NCBI GenBank assembly: GCA_018350325.1
Contig: JAEVLN010000011.1
Coordinates: 566,823-630,822, forward strand
Reading direction: 5' to 3'
Source: Globodera rostochiensis
Lineage: Eukaryota; Nematoda; Chromadorea; Rhabditida; Heteroderidae
DNA length: 64,000 bases
Each line of letters begins with the position of its first letter. The first letter of the stretch is position 1. Positions 11,074 to 21,786 of this stretch are shown in pieces. The position numbers and the translations under genes are program-made. The notes under the pieces are model-generated. The model did not search any database, was not told the origin of the DNA, and saw only the letters and a program-made list of their open reading frames with translations.

Positions 11074-11189
11074 TCAATGATCTAAATTTAAATGTTTTTG
11101 CAAATATGAAAATGTAATCGACATGGCGGAAATATGTAATACTGAATAGTATTTGTTTAATCGAATATAAAATATTGGCGTAATTTTAG

Positions 11190-11315
11190 TGCTTTATGGA
11201 AAATCCTGGTCCGATTACCCGGACAGGATTCCGGATCAGGATCCTGGTCTGAAAACCCCGGATCCTGGAAAATCCTGTCCGGACTCCTGTCCTGTCCGGT
11301 CTCTAATTTATTACA
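11190..11315 (-). mobile_element. G+C-rich hAT-like terminal region
   Basis: About 125 bp of interleaved words TCCGGATCCTGG, ATCCTGTCCGGA and CCTGTCCTGTCCGG inside A+T-rich DNA, starting (minus strand) TAGAGACCGGACAGGAC. Such subterminal repeat clusters flank hAT elements. Its position about 120 bp upstream of the BED-finger ATG supports it being the 5' end of that element. No target duplication was found. Confidence 0.5.
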
Positions 11316-11541
11316 TAAACATTCTGTGATATAATAGATATAAAATTTCAAATTCATTTGGTTTTTTCTATATTTTTGTTATTTATTTCAACAATGTCGA
11401 ATAAATTTTTGAGGAGGTTTTTATTTTGTTTTAATTTTATTAAAATGCAATTATTTTTATAATCATTAGTCTCACTTAAATTATTTTTTCAGCACTTTTT
11501 CGCTGACAAAAATTGAGAAATGGCCGGTTTTCTTTTTTAAG

Positions 11542-11629
11542 GTCCAAGGTTTGAAATGTCCGTATCAAATGCGTGAATTGACGGCGTGGAATCTCCCTCT
11601 GACAACTAGTCATTCATACGGCGGCGACA
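11542..11629 (+). CDS. Candidate internal exon, 29 codons
   Basis: Acceptor TTTTCTTTTTTAAG at 11,541 and donor GTATAT after 11,629. The open phase-0 frame reads VQGLKCPYQMRELTAWN and on to SHSYGGD. Base composition is clearly above the T-rich flanks. The next acceptor-like island (11,693) does not continue this frame, so the gene model is unresolved. Confidence 0.4.
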
Positions 11630-12338
11630 GTATATTATTTTAAATATTCAAATAATTTAATTTATTTTTATATTTTATACAATTTTTTTCAGTTCTTCCG
11701 AGATTTATTTTTGGTTGAATCGCTGCACACATCTCGATAATGGGAAAATGTTTTGGGAGAGAGTCTATTTTTCTTTTATTTTATAATTTATGTTTTTAAG
11801 TGGGTTCTCCTTGTGCTTGGTCCAGCATAATTTTAATATTACAATAGTCTTCGTTTTATTTTCATGCATTTTTCTTTATTTTCTTAAACTCCGCTTTTCT
11901 AATTTTTGCAAGACGGTGTGGTGTGTCTTATTTATGGGTATTTATCATTAATAAATTGAAGTTTTTTAAAGAAATTTTCAAATATTTTATTTTATCTTCC
12001 TTAATTACAATTGGAGCGAATATGGGCTTGATTTTGATCCAATTTGACTTTTTATAATTTTTTTCAGCACATGAAATTATAAAAGATTTTAATGTTCGGA
12101 GCTCGGACTACCGTTATTGATAAAATTTAAGTTATTAAAAAAGTGGGATTGATTTATATTTGGTTTTAGTTGTAAATAATATTATATTTATTTGTTACTT
12201 AAGCTATAATTAAGTAAATATTTTTTGTATTTTGTTTTTTTCCCTGTAATTTGCTTTATAGTGTAAATTTTTATATAGTTATAGCGGTCCTGATCTCGCT
12301 TTGTGCGATTCAATGTTGATAAATAGCTAATTATCAAG

Positions 12339-12536
12339 TGCTCTTGGAGAGGTTCTGTTGATCCATATGGGGTTTATGGTGAACGCCGCATCTGCCACTG
12401 TTTCAAAGCAAAGAACGTCCTCGAGAGAGTGCCAAGAATACAGAATGGAATTGAAGAAGAGATGTGGTCCAGCTCAATCACTCAATGGATGTTCCCTCTT
12501 TGCGAAGATATTCGTTTCATTAAACCGCATTTCTAA
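12339..12536 (+). CDS. Candidate 3'-terminal exon, 65 codons, with poly(A) signal
   Basis: After ATTATCAAG the frame runs 65 codons to TAA. It starts CSWRGSVDPYGVYGERR, followed by a CHC pair, VLERVPRIQNGIEEEM and MFPLCEDIRFIKPHF. An AATAAA lies at 12,560-12,565, 24 bp after the stop. The T-rich block 11,350-12,330 upstream, with several acceptor-like sites (11,692, 11,814, 12,067), suits a plus-strand intron series. The protein is not recognised. It could also be a processed remnant. Confidence 0.45.
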   Translation, partial: CSWRGSVDPYGVYGERRICHCFKAKNVLERVPRIQNGIEEEMWSSSITQWMFPLCEDIRFIKPHF

Positions 12537-12565
12537 TTCTGTATTAAAATTTATTGCTTAATAAA

Positions 12566-13870
12566 TGTACATATAAAAATCCAGTTTAATTTGTGCATCA
12601 TCGCTGAATATTAATATTTATAATAATCATTTAAATAGTTATTACTTAGTATTTATTTAATTACAACATTTAATTAAATTAATTGTTTTAACAATATTTC
12701 TACATACCATGTCTTCTAAAATTTGTTTTTATTTATTTTTTTATTGTTACTAAAATTTTCTGTGGATTTTCTGACTTAATTAAATAATTATTGCTAATTT
12801 CATAAGATGATTTATATATGAAACGTATTCAGCTAATCTGTTTAATAAAACGAGATTCGGGAGGTGGCAATTCGCAGGTTGCTTTTAAGAGACAAATAAA
12901 GATTATCCCAAAATATGTCGATGTAATTAGTTTTAAATATCTTCTATCTAGACATATGAATCATCAGAATTGATTAACGACTCGGATTGGGACGACTTTA
13001 ATTTTTCAGTAAAACAGTGTAAATTGAATCATCTTGTTTTACATATAAGAAATCAATTATTTTGATTAATCAAAAATTTATTAAGCATTTGACGGGCAGG
13101 ACGGTGCCTTTGACACACACACAATTAGCGGTGCCGCATCATAATCAGATTTTTATACATGATAATAGCATAGCGTAATGTCTTCAAAAAAAACGTTAAT
13201 AAAAACTAATTAATTTAAAAAAGCATAGCATATGACTGAAATATTGTAAAACAAACTGTTTTTTCACTAAAATTTTTTAAATTTTAATAAATATGTGAAT
13301 TTAAATTCTCACGCGCATAGAAATAGAATAGAAAATTAAATAGTAATTTATTGCGGGAAAGTCACTCAGCAATAACAATAAAATATTTAAATAATTTTGA
13401 TTAAAAATAGTAAACTCACAATATTTGTTACTTATCATCATATAATATAAAAAAAAAATCAAATTCAGGAAATTGACAAGGCATAAGTATCAAATTTAAA
13501 TTGCAATAATGCTAATCTGACAAACACAATAAACGTATATTAATTATAATAAATACAATAACTAAATCATAATAATTTATGGTACAATTTAATTTTAAAC
13601 CAAATATGTTTTTATATTACTTAAAAAGGGTTTATACTAAAATAAAGACAAGTAAAAATATACACCAACAATTTGCCGTAGTTAGCGTGTTGGTTTACGT
13701 TGTGATTTCTTTAGCATTATCATATATGTATTGCATATACAGTTTTTTTAAATATGTCTGTTTTGTCTATACAAGCAATGGCCAGTGACTGAAGTGGCTG
13801 CAGTGGGCTCTTCCCCCCCCCCCCTCCCCCGAAAAAATCAATGAATTGTCTGTGTGTGTATGGTGTTAAG
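12566..13870. other. A+T-rich stretch, no gene recognised
   Basis: Contains islets at 12,850-12,900 and 13,085-13,150 (higher G+C, with a short CA run) without a convincing frame, and a C-run (13,813-13,829) just before the hAT element. Open frames such as 13,579-13,788 are in T-rich low-complexity sequence and are not taken as genes. Confidence 0.35.
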
Positions 13871-14722
13871 TAGGGTTGGACAAGACCGGATATTATCCGG
13901 GTCCCCCGGATAGCGGTTCCACCGGTTTCTTGACACCCGGATACCGGTACCGGATAGTAATTTACAGCCGGATATCCGTCCGGATACCGGATAATTTTCA
14001 ATTTTTGAAAAAATAATTAAAATTTTATAAAAAATCAAATTTCACGCAATTTTTGCCAATAAACGCATAAAATAAACGAATAAAATCAAATTCAGCCAAA
14101 CTTGATTTTTCAAAAAATTTGAATTTTCGATCAAATGTTCAATTCTGGTCTGGGGTTTGGCTTTTTTTTTTTTGAAAATTTAGATTTTTGGTAAATTATA
14201 TTTTGTTATAAAAATTGTATAAAAAATCGATATTTTGCCGATCGAGTTTTTTTTTTATGAAGATTCAGCTTTACTTCTGGGGGGAGGGGTCGGCGGTGCC
14301 GATAGGCGCCGCCGAGAAAATTTTTAAATTTTCGACTCAATTTGCTAAGAGTTTGCAACCAAAATTTTAAAAATATGGCAATTTTTTGAAGCTTTTTAAG
14401 AATGGAAGGGGTCGGCGGTTTCAATTTAGACAATAATTATAAAAAACAAATTACAGAAGCCCATATCTCTCTATTAATTTTAAGAGGAAATGACAAATTG
14501 TCACGCAAAATTCAAAAATTTTACTATCACTAACACCATCAAAAAAAAAAATCTCTCCGAAAAAATACCACCATTAGGGGTGCTTAACCCGCCCGGATCC
14601 AACCCCCGGATACCGGGTATCCCGGATCCTGGACACCCGGATACCGGTCCCGGATAATTTGCCAAAACACCCGGATACCGGTCCCGGTTCCGGTTCCGGA
14701 TACCCGTTCTTGTCCAACCCTA
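13871..14722. mobile_element. hAT-like non-autonomous element (852 bp) with 8-bp target duplication
   Basis: Inverted ends TAGGGTTGGACAAGA match over 15 bp, and GTGTTAAG flanks both sides (13,863-13,870 and 14,723-14,730). An 8-bp duplication and a TAGGG-type end are the hAT hallmark. The end-proximal regions are packed with CCGGATACCGG-type palindromic words, and the middle is A+T-rich with no transposase. A strong internal hairpin lies at 14,290-14,315. Related interior DNA occurs in the 42,481-43,006 element, and a truncated copy at 19,404-19,577. Confidence 0.9.
14290..14315. repeat. Conserved hairpin, 11-bp stem and GATA loop
   Basis: Arms TCGGCGGTGCC and GGCGCCGCCGA flank a GATA loop. 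The same hairpin occurs at 35,283-35,308 (inverted) and 59,512-59,537 (with substitutions), inside another repeat family. Confidence 0.75.
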
Positions 14723-14730
14723 GTGTTAAG

Positions 14731-15696
14731 CACTCAAATCATATGCCAATTATTGTATTCATACCGCTGCATATCAATAAACGCGACCTATAATTCCAAA
14801 ATGTTGTTAACTTTTGCTTAAAAGTTATTTAAAAGTTCTAAGAAATATAAAAATATTAAATAAAAATAAGAGTATGCAAATATATTTCGTTATTACAAAG
14901 ATGTCAGAGCTAAAAAGTTAAAAATTTCTATACCATAAATCAAATTCAACTACCCAACCGCGACCGCAGTCCGAGGCGGGTAAAAAGTTCATATTATATT
15001 TGCAACTTTTTCAAATGAACTTTTTTTAATTTTTTGTGAAGTGTCTAATTTTAAATGTAAATTCATCTGGACGACAATAATTATAATGAAATTTAAAAAG
15101 TTTTAAACTCATATTATATCCCAATATTATTATTTTTTATATCAGTTTAATATAATAGTTGACAATAATATAATATAAAGTTTTGATAGAATTATTAGGA
15201 ATATTGACAAGAGCTTTTTACATATCATAAAGGCACAATAAAAAAATAAATAAAATTTTAAACGAATATTTACGCAAGGAAATGAATTCGCAGAATTGAT
15301 GTCAATATTGTATGCTAATACAAAAAAAGCATTAAAATGTTTCAAGAAATATAAAATCATTTTTAGGTTCTCCCGGGAGATAAAATGATAACTTAAAGTT
15401 TGTGAAACCTTCAATTAATTAAACTATATCTAAAGAACAATTTCTTTTGTCATTTAATTATATAATATTATTGTTTCATTAAATACATTCGTCATTATAT
15501 ATCATACAAAAAGATGGGTAAACAATTTTTAAAAAACCATTTAAAGTAATAACTCAACCCTAAAAATCGTCTGGGAAATTTATTTTTAGTCTTAAGCAAA
15601 AACAACAATTAAAAACAAAAAACCGAAATTTCAATATAATATATAAGAGGAATAACATTTAAATCATATGATAGCATAGTTGCTTTGCTTCCATAC
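14731..15696. other. A-rich stretch, no gene recognised
   Basis: A+T-rich with an islet at 14,940-14,990. No supported frame, repeat or RNA gene. Confidence 0.3.
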
Positions 15697-15727
15697 GTCG
15701 AGCGAAGAGCTGAACGCGATTTTTAAG
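15697..15727 (-). CDS. Candidate small exon
   Basis: Minus strand: acceptor GTATTTTATTCAG and donor GTATGG border 31 bp reading (x)LKIAFSSSLD. If the donor is ignored the frame stays open to a TGA after YAII. It lies in the A-rich block where other minus-strand exon-like islands occur. Confidence 0.3.
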
Positions 15728-16314
15728 CTGAATAAAATACACGCGGCAAGAAAGAGACAATTTTAATTGCGGTAATTACTTTGTATTTGTTAAATTTAAA
15801 GTTTTTAAAATATAAAGAATAATGAATTAATTAAACTACATAATTTGTATAAATATATGGTAAGTGCATCACTAGGGCTAAAACTAAATAATGCGTCTGA
15901 GTTGGCGGAGTTAATTGAAAAACGGTACAGTTCGTTTATTCAATAAATTTTAGAAGAAGCCGACAAAAACTTAATAATAAAAACCCAAAAATCCAACAGA
16001 ATTTAAAAATGTTACTATTATGCATACAAATTAAATATATTATTAAAAAGCTGACCCAGCAGTATGCACATTTGTTCGCAAAGCTGATCAATAAAGGAAC
16101 TGTTCACGTCATCTGCTCATGACGCAAATATGAGATATTTCATTTTTCTAACAAAATACATATTATGGCACATGAAAAAGTTTACGCAGGCGTGTGTAAA
16201 TCGATAAAATAAAGCAAACGGCAAATTCGCCCATCGTTAAATCTAATAAAATTGTTTTTTTTTAAATACATCACAGGCTCTGAACAAAACAGGGTACAAA
16301 TTGAACACTTGAAC

Positions 16315-16346
16315 CTAATTGTGTAGAGGAAAAGAAATGCCCTGGC
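16315..16346 (-). CDS. Candidate small exon
   Basis: Minus strand: acceptor TTCGCATTCTCAG and donor GTTCAAG around 32 bp, reading (x)PGHFFSSTQL(x). Confidence 0.3.
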
Positions 16347-16492
16347 CTGAGAATGCGAATTTTATTTTAATCGGTCTGAAAAGCATAAAATAAATGGGAA
16401 TGCAGGTAATATAATTTATTAATATTGCAAAATTGATTATAATCATTATTGTAAAATTTTACATCTAATTTCTATTTTATTTAACACATTAA

Positions 16493-16529
16493 AATGTATA
16501 GGTTAATATTTCTGCAGACCATCTTAGAG
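16493..16529 (-). CDS. Candidate small exon after strong acceptor
   Basis: The minus strand shows one of the best acceptors in the window, TTGGTTTCTTCCTCTGTGCAG, followed by a frame SKMVCRNINLYIL. The donor is not clear, so the right border is nominal. A neighbouring islet at 16,045-16,095 (minus, after TTGATCAG) reads FANKCAYCWVS. Confidence 0.3.
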
Positions 16530-17567
16530 CTGCACAGAGGAAGAAACCAATATGTAACATTAAATAGTATTAACATTCAAAATATTTATAAAAAATCATA
16601 AAAGTAAAAAAAACTATTTAAATTAAGCAAACCAATTTAAAATAATTTATGATACAAAAATCTATTCAAATTTTGAAGGTAACTCTTCCTCAATAAAATT
16701 GTTTAAAGATATATAAAAAATAGCAAAAACTAAAGAAAATTATAATGCTCGGAGAATTGAATAATAAAAATTATTAATAATAATGAAGATACTTGCATTC
16801 ATATTTTTAATAATTATTATTAAGGTTAGTTTCATAAATGAATTTTGACCATGCGCTGGTCACAGAATTGATGTGGAATCGAGTGGAAATTACATATCAT
16901 CTTAACAAATGTTTAGTATTTGCAACATTTTATTATTAGAACTAACTCACCACACAAACAAAGATTTTTTAAAAGCATATCAATAAATTTAACTATATTA
17001 TGAAATTTGTTGTGAAAAATGCCTAATGTAAAAAAATAAAATTTACAAACAAAGTAAATGGTATTAAAAATAACTATCGTATAAGCGACTGAAAGTAGAA
17101 CGCAATTAAACAACGAATTGCGGACTTGTAAAAAGCTGAAAAGGATTTCTAAAATTACAAAAGTTTTACAAAAATTACTGTAAATAAGAAATTTGAATTA
17201 AATTATGTGTGAAATTGGTATAAAAAAGACCAAAACCCATCACTTTAAGATAAAATTACTTAAAAACCAATTCAAAACTAGAATTTATGTTATAGAATAC
17301 TAAAAGATTAATTTGTTATACAAATATTTGTGGCCTTTAAATTTTAATAGCATGGAATAATTTCTTATTATGAAATGTAAAGTAATAAACATTAAAACTG
17401 CTCCAAATTTATCGCTATAATTAATTACAAATGGAAATTAAAAAAGAATCACCACTATTATATTGAAAAAGGATTGTCTTTGAAAAAAATTCAGAAATAA
17501 TTAAACTATGGCATGTTTTATAAAATTATAGCAATTTGTGCAAATAATAAAGCCAAGTCAATAACAC

Positions 17568-17685
17568 CAAGTCCAAAAATTCCGACAAGATACCAAGCAC
17601 CCAGATGGAGCGGGCCAGACGAGGCGTCTAATAGCGCTCGAATTTCATCGCACGAGCTAAGGCACGCGTATTCAAAAATATGAGT
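17568..17685 (-). CDS. Candidate exon of a membrane protein, 39 codons
   Basis: Minus strand: acceptor TTATTCTTATAG, donor GTGTTA. The 118-bp exon reads THIFEYACLSSCDEIRAL, then LDASSGPLHLGAWYLV and GIFGLG. If the donor is skipped, the frame continues into a hydrophobic VIDLALLFAQIAIIL. The content is typical of a membrane-spanning region with a short loop. No family is recognised. Confidence 0.45.
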
Positions 17686-18453
17686 CTATAAGAATAACTT
17701 TAATAAATTTAAATTGCACCTTATAGAAGTTAATATATGTTAGTTGCTATAAAAATCAATTGATTTGAATATTTAACAATATAATTCAATCTTAAATATA
17801 ATAAAATTTTATTATATGTCAATATGAAACAAAAATTGTCTACGTTTTTGAAATAATATGTATAATTTTTATTTCAATATCATTAATTGTTTCATTGCAG
17901 AAATAAAAACCTAATAAAAAATTGAAAAATATTTAACTAAAGCAAATATTGTTTTTTAAAAGATGCCATTGCTGTAAAAAATTGTATCACTAATAAAATT
18001 TTAATTAATTAAAGTTAAAAGGTAAAAAATAAATAAAAACAACACTAAATGTAAAATGAGCACAATAGCCAGCCTTTAAAATACCAATCCAATATTTAAA
18101 AAATAATGTAAAGAAGTCAACAAAAACGTAATTATTCTGTAAATCCAATATTTGTGAAAAAAATAGCGGAGAGCTATTAAAGCAATTTTTTGCTATTGCA
18201 TTTAATGATTTAAAATCTGCCTAATTTAAAGTATGGAAACTAATACAGCATTAAATTAATTTAATTCAAAATAATCATTTAAAATAATATAAAAGCATAA
18301 TAGAATAAATATTAACTAGTATAATTATGACAGCAAATCAATAAATCACAACTCGTGTGGATAAAGGATATTTTAGCAAAAATTAGCCGTGTCTTCGAGA
18401 AAGTTTTTCATTCAAAAATGTGATTTAAGGGAGCAAAATGAACAGCAATGTAC

Positions 18454-18526
18454 CTCAACATCATCTTAGTCGAAGTCCTCTCTCGAGTTAAGACTCTTAA
18501 CATCGCCAGGGCACCCATACTGTTGA
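18454..18526 (-). CDS. Candidate exon, 23 codons
   Basis: Minus strand: GAAGCACAG acceptor and GTACAT donor. The frame reads NSMGALAMLRVLTRER then TSTKMML. An alternative acceptor seven bases further in would shorten it. Confidence 0.35.
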
Positions 18527-19403
18527 CTGTGCTTCGATCACAGGCATAATATAAATAAACTACAATCAAATCAAATTTGATTAATTTAAATTTTTTTTTT
18601 TAAACATCAAAAAGTTGTTAAATAACAAATCAATAAAATAAGATCCTAATACAAAATTGCATTTCTATACGCAAAAAATAATTAACAAATTATCTTATAA
18701 CATAACCCCTAATTAAAATAAAAAATTGAATTAAGTTTAAAAAATAAACATGCATTGACGAATTAAATTATTAAATGCCTTATATTTTATATTATATATT
18801 AATAATTATTTATTTCACCAACATAAAAAATGGCACTGCTACATATAATAAACCATAAGCTAGAAGACATCAACCTATTAATATCTTAGCTTTAAGTATT
18901 TTTATTTTTATTAAGATCATTATGCGGAGATTTAGATGAGATCTCTTCAACTCTTATTAACAATTACATAAAAATGCAAAGCCTAAGGTCTCAGCGTCAT
19001 ATTTAAATTGAGGGATTTTTAACTTATTTATTCATTTTTACAAAAATTAATAAAACACATTTATTATTATTAATAGAAGTCTAGCATTTTTTACGGCTAA
19101 TGACCGCAGATTTCATGAAAGCAGAATTCAGACCTAACTTCGAATTCAACGCAAGTGGTACCGTTGTTCCGTTTAAAATAAAGTAGATTGATTAATGGAG
19201 ATATAAATCAATTGGCTTTAATGTGAATGCATAAAAAAACTTTATTTCTACAATAATTAACTGATTTAATTGTCTACATTAAACATTAAAACAAAAAAAA
19301 TAAAAAATGCAAATCATATACTACTAAAAAAAAATTATTATTAAAATAAAACGCGGATCTCTTTCAACAATACTTAAACATATATATCAAAATTTTTCTA
19401 GCG

Positions 19404-19577
19404 CTAACACCATCAAAAAAAAATCTCTCCAAAAAAATACCACCATTAGGGGTGCTTAACCCGCCCGGATCCAACCCCCGGATACCGGGTATCCCGGATC
19501 CTGGACACCCGGATACCGGTCCCGGATAATTGCCCAAAACACCACGATACCGGTCCAAGTTACGGTTCCGGATAACC
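19404..19577. mobile_element. Truncated copy of the 13,871-14,722 hAT-like element
   Basis: Matches the right part of that element, from its CTAACACCATC region through the CCGGATACCGG words, with a few substitutions. It stops before the terminal TAGGGTTGG end. No target duplication. Confidence 0.85.
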
Positions 19578-19892
19578 ACCGAGAATGTTTTTATATTTAA
19601 ATACTTAATATTTTTATGCTATCGGAATTGAATAAAAACACAAAAAAATATTCACAACTTACAATAAAAGCCAACTTTAATGTATATAGAAATTAAATCT
19701 TTAAATAGTTAATACAAAATAAAATTTGAGTTTTTAAGTTACAAAAGATAGACTGGAACAACAGTTGGGACTTATTTGAATACTTTTTTCAATACAACTA
19801 GTGATGAATGAATAATCTGCAAAATTCTCCAATTAACTTATGCGCCATACATCCATAATAAATAAATAATACTTAATATACTAAAGATATCG

Positions 19893-19908
19893 ATGGAGCT
19901 GGAGCTGC
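19893..19908 (+). CDS. Candidate first coding exon
   Basis: ATG GAG CTG GAG CTG C followed by a consensus GTAAGT donor at the start of a T-rich block. In phase with the next island (19,997-20,044). Confidence 0.4.
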
Positions 19909-19996
19909 GTAAGTCTAAATGTTCTTTTTTACTTTCAATTGTTTTTTATTTTTAAAACGTTCTCTCCTTAATTTGAGCCGCCTGTTGTTGTAGTAG

Positions 19997-20044
19997 CGCC
20001 GGGCGTCTTGCTGGACTTATGCCGACTAAAGACCTATCTAGCCG
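19997..20044 (+). CDS. Candidate second exon
   Basis: Acceptor TTGTTGTAGTAG (a tandem NAG site, one residue optional) and donor GTGGTG. Joined to 19,893-19,908 it reads MELELPPGVLLDLCRLKTYLA. The later exons of this gene are not resolved; the plus-strand islands at 24,098 and 24,878 could belong to it. Confidence 0.4.
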
Positions 20045-20786
20045 GTGGTGGTTTAATTTTTGTCACATGAAATTTCGACTTTCGTTTTGGTGATGGCATT
20101 TTAATAGTTTTTGTGTTTCAATAATATATTAAATAATATTTATTTCCATCTTGTTCTATAATAAATAATTAATCATCAAATGATTAAGCACATAAATGTT
20201 TTAGAAAACAAATTTTCTTTGTTAATTCATAGAGCAAACGAATTCAAATTGATAAATTCAATTTATTTCGCTGAAACTATAAATTATTAATTTAAAACTA
20301 AGGCTGCAAGGGGCTTAAAAAGGTCTCCAAGTGTCAGTAGTGAAAAAATTTCTTTGTTTACTATTAACCTTTATATTTTCGTCAACATATTATTTATTTA
20401 TTTGAAATTATTTATTCAATTTTGTGCTCGCATCATTCTTTGTTACTTTATTTTATTTTAATTCATAAATTAAACAAATTCATTAGCATAAACACATAAA
20501 AAAAAAACAAGTTACGGATTAATATCATTAAACGATTTTGGGTCTGTTCTGCACACTGACACTTTATGTGGGATTATATTTTTATTTCCTTGACTTGAAA
20601 ATGACGGATTACTATAAAAATATTTATAAAAGGCATATATATATTTAGTGTTATTTATAAATTATTAATCGTGATTGCTATTGAGCACTATCATTTCAGT
20701 TGGAAATGAAATTAAAATTCGAATTACAAATTTAATTTTAATATATTGATGGTATGTTTAATTGCTTTTCAACTTATCTTCTAAAT

Positions 20787-21786
20787 TATGCGTCTTACCA
20801 TAAAAGGGCTCTTTTCATTGGAATGAAATACAAACTAAATAAAAATTTCAAATAACATATCTGCAGAAACTCTTATAAATTTATTGTTATACTGAAGATA
20901 TTAAAATAAAATTATATCATATTTTCAAAAACATATGATCGTCCCAGAAATAATAATTATTAACGAAAATTCATAAAATCAGCTAAGTAAATTCGATAAA
21001 AATACAATATAATATTTGTAACATCGAAAGAAAAATTAAGCGTCCTACCATAAATGGACTCTTTTGAATGAAATAGAAAACAAACTAAAAAATTCAAATC
21101 ACGTATCTGCAGAAATTCTTATAAATTTATTGTTATACTGAAGATATTAAAATAAAAATTATATAATATTTTCAAAACATATGATCGTCCCAGAAATAAT
21201 AATTATTAACGAAAATTCATAAGATCAGCTACGTAGAATTCGATAAAAATAAAATATAATATTTGAAACATCGAAATAAAAATTATGCGTCTTACCATAA
21301 ATGGACTCTTGTCATTGGAATGAAATAGAAATCAAACTAAAAATTTCAAATCACGTATCTGCAGAAATTCTTATAAATTTATTGTTATACTGAAGATATT
21401 AAAATAAAAATTATATAATATTTTCAAAAACATATGATCGTCCCAGAAATAATAATTAATTAACGAAAATTCATAAAATCAGCTACGTACATAGAATTCG
21501 ATAAAAATACAATATAATATTTGAAACATCGAAATAAAAATTATGCGTCTTACCATAAATGGACTCTTGTCATTTGAATGAAATAGAAAACAAACTAAAA
21601 AATTCAAATCACGTATCTGCAGAAATTCTTATAAATTTATTGTTATACTGAAGATATTAAAATAAAAATTATATAATATTTTCAAAAACATATGATCGTC
21701 CCAGAAATAATAATTAATTAACGAAAATTCATAAAATCAGCTACGTAGAATTCGATAAAAATACAATATAATATTTGAAACATCGA
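20787..21786. repeat. About 250-bp tandem repeat, four units
   Basis: Units begin TATGCGTCTTACCATAAA near 20,787, 21,038, 21,284 and 21,542. They contain CACGTATCTGCAGAAATTC and CATATGATCGTCCCAGAAAT and end AATATTTGAAACATCGAA. Period is 245-258 bp. The last three copies are most alike, and the first is the most diverged, as in arrays that expand from one side. Confidence 0.92.

Noticed and set aside
13720..14038. Minus-strand frames rich in Gly/Tyr/Pro in the hAT-like element
   Set aside because: Produced by the CCGGATACCGG arrays, not by a gene.
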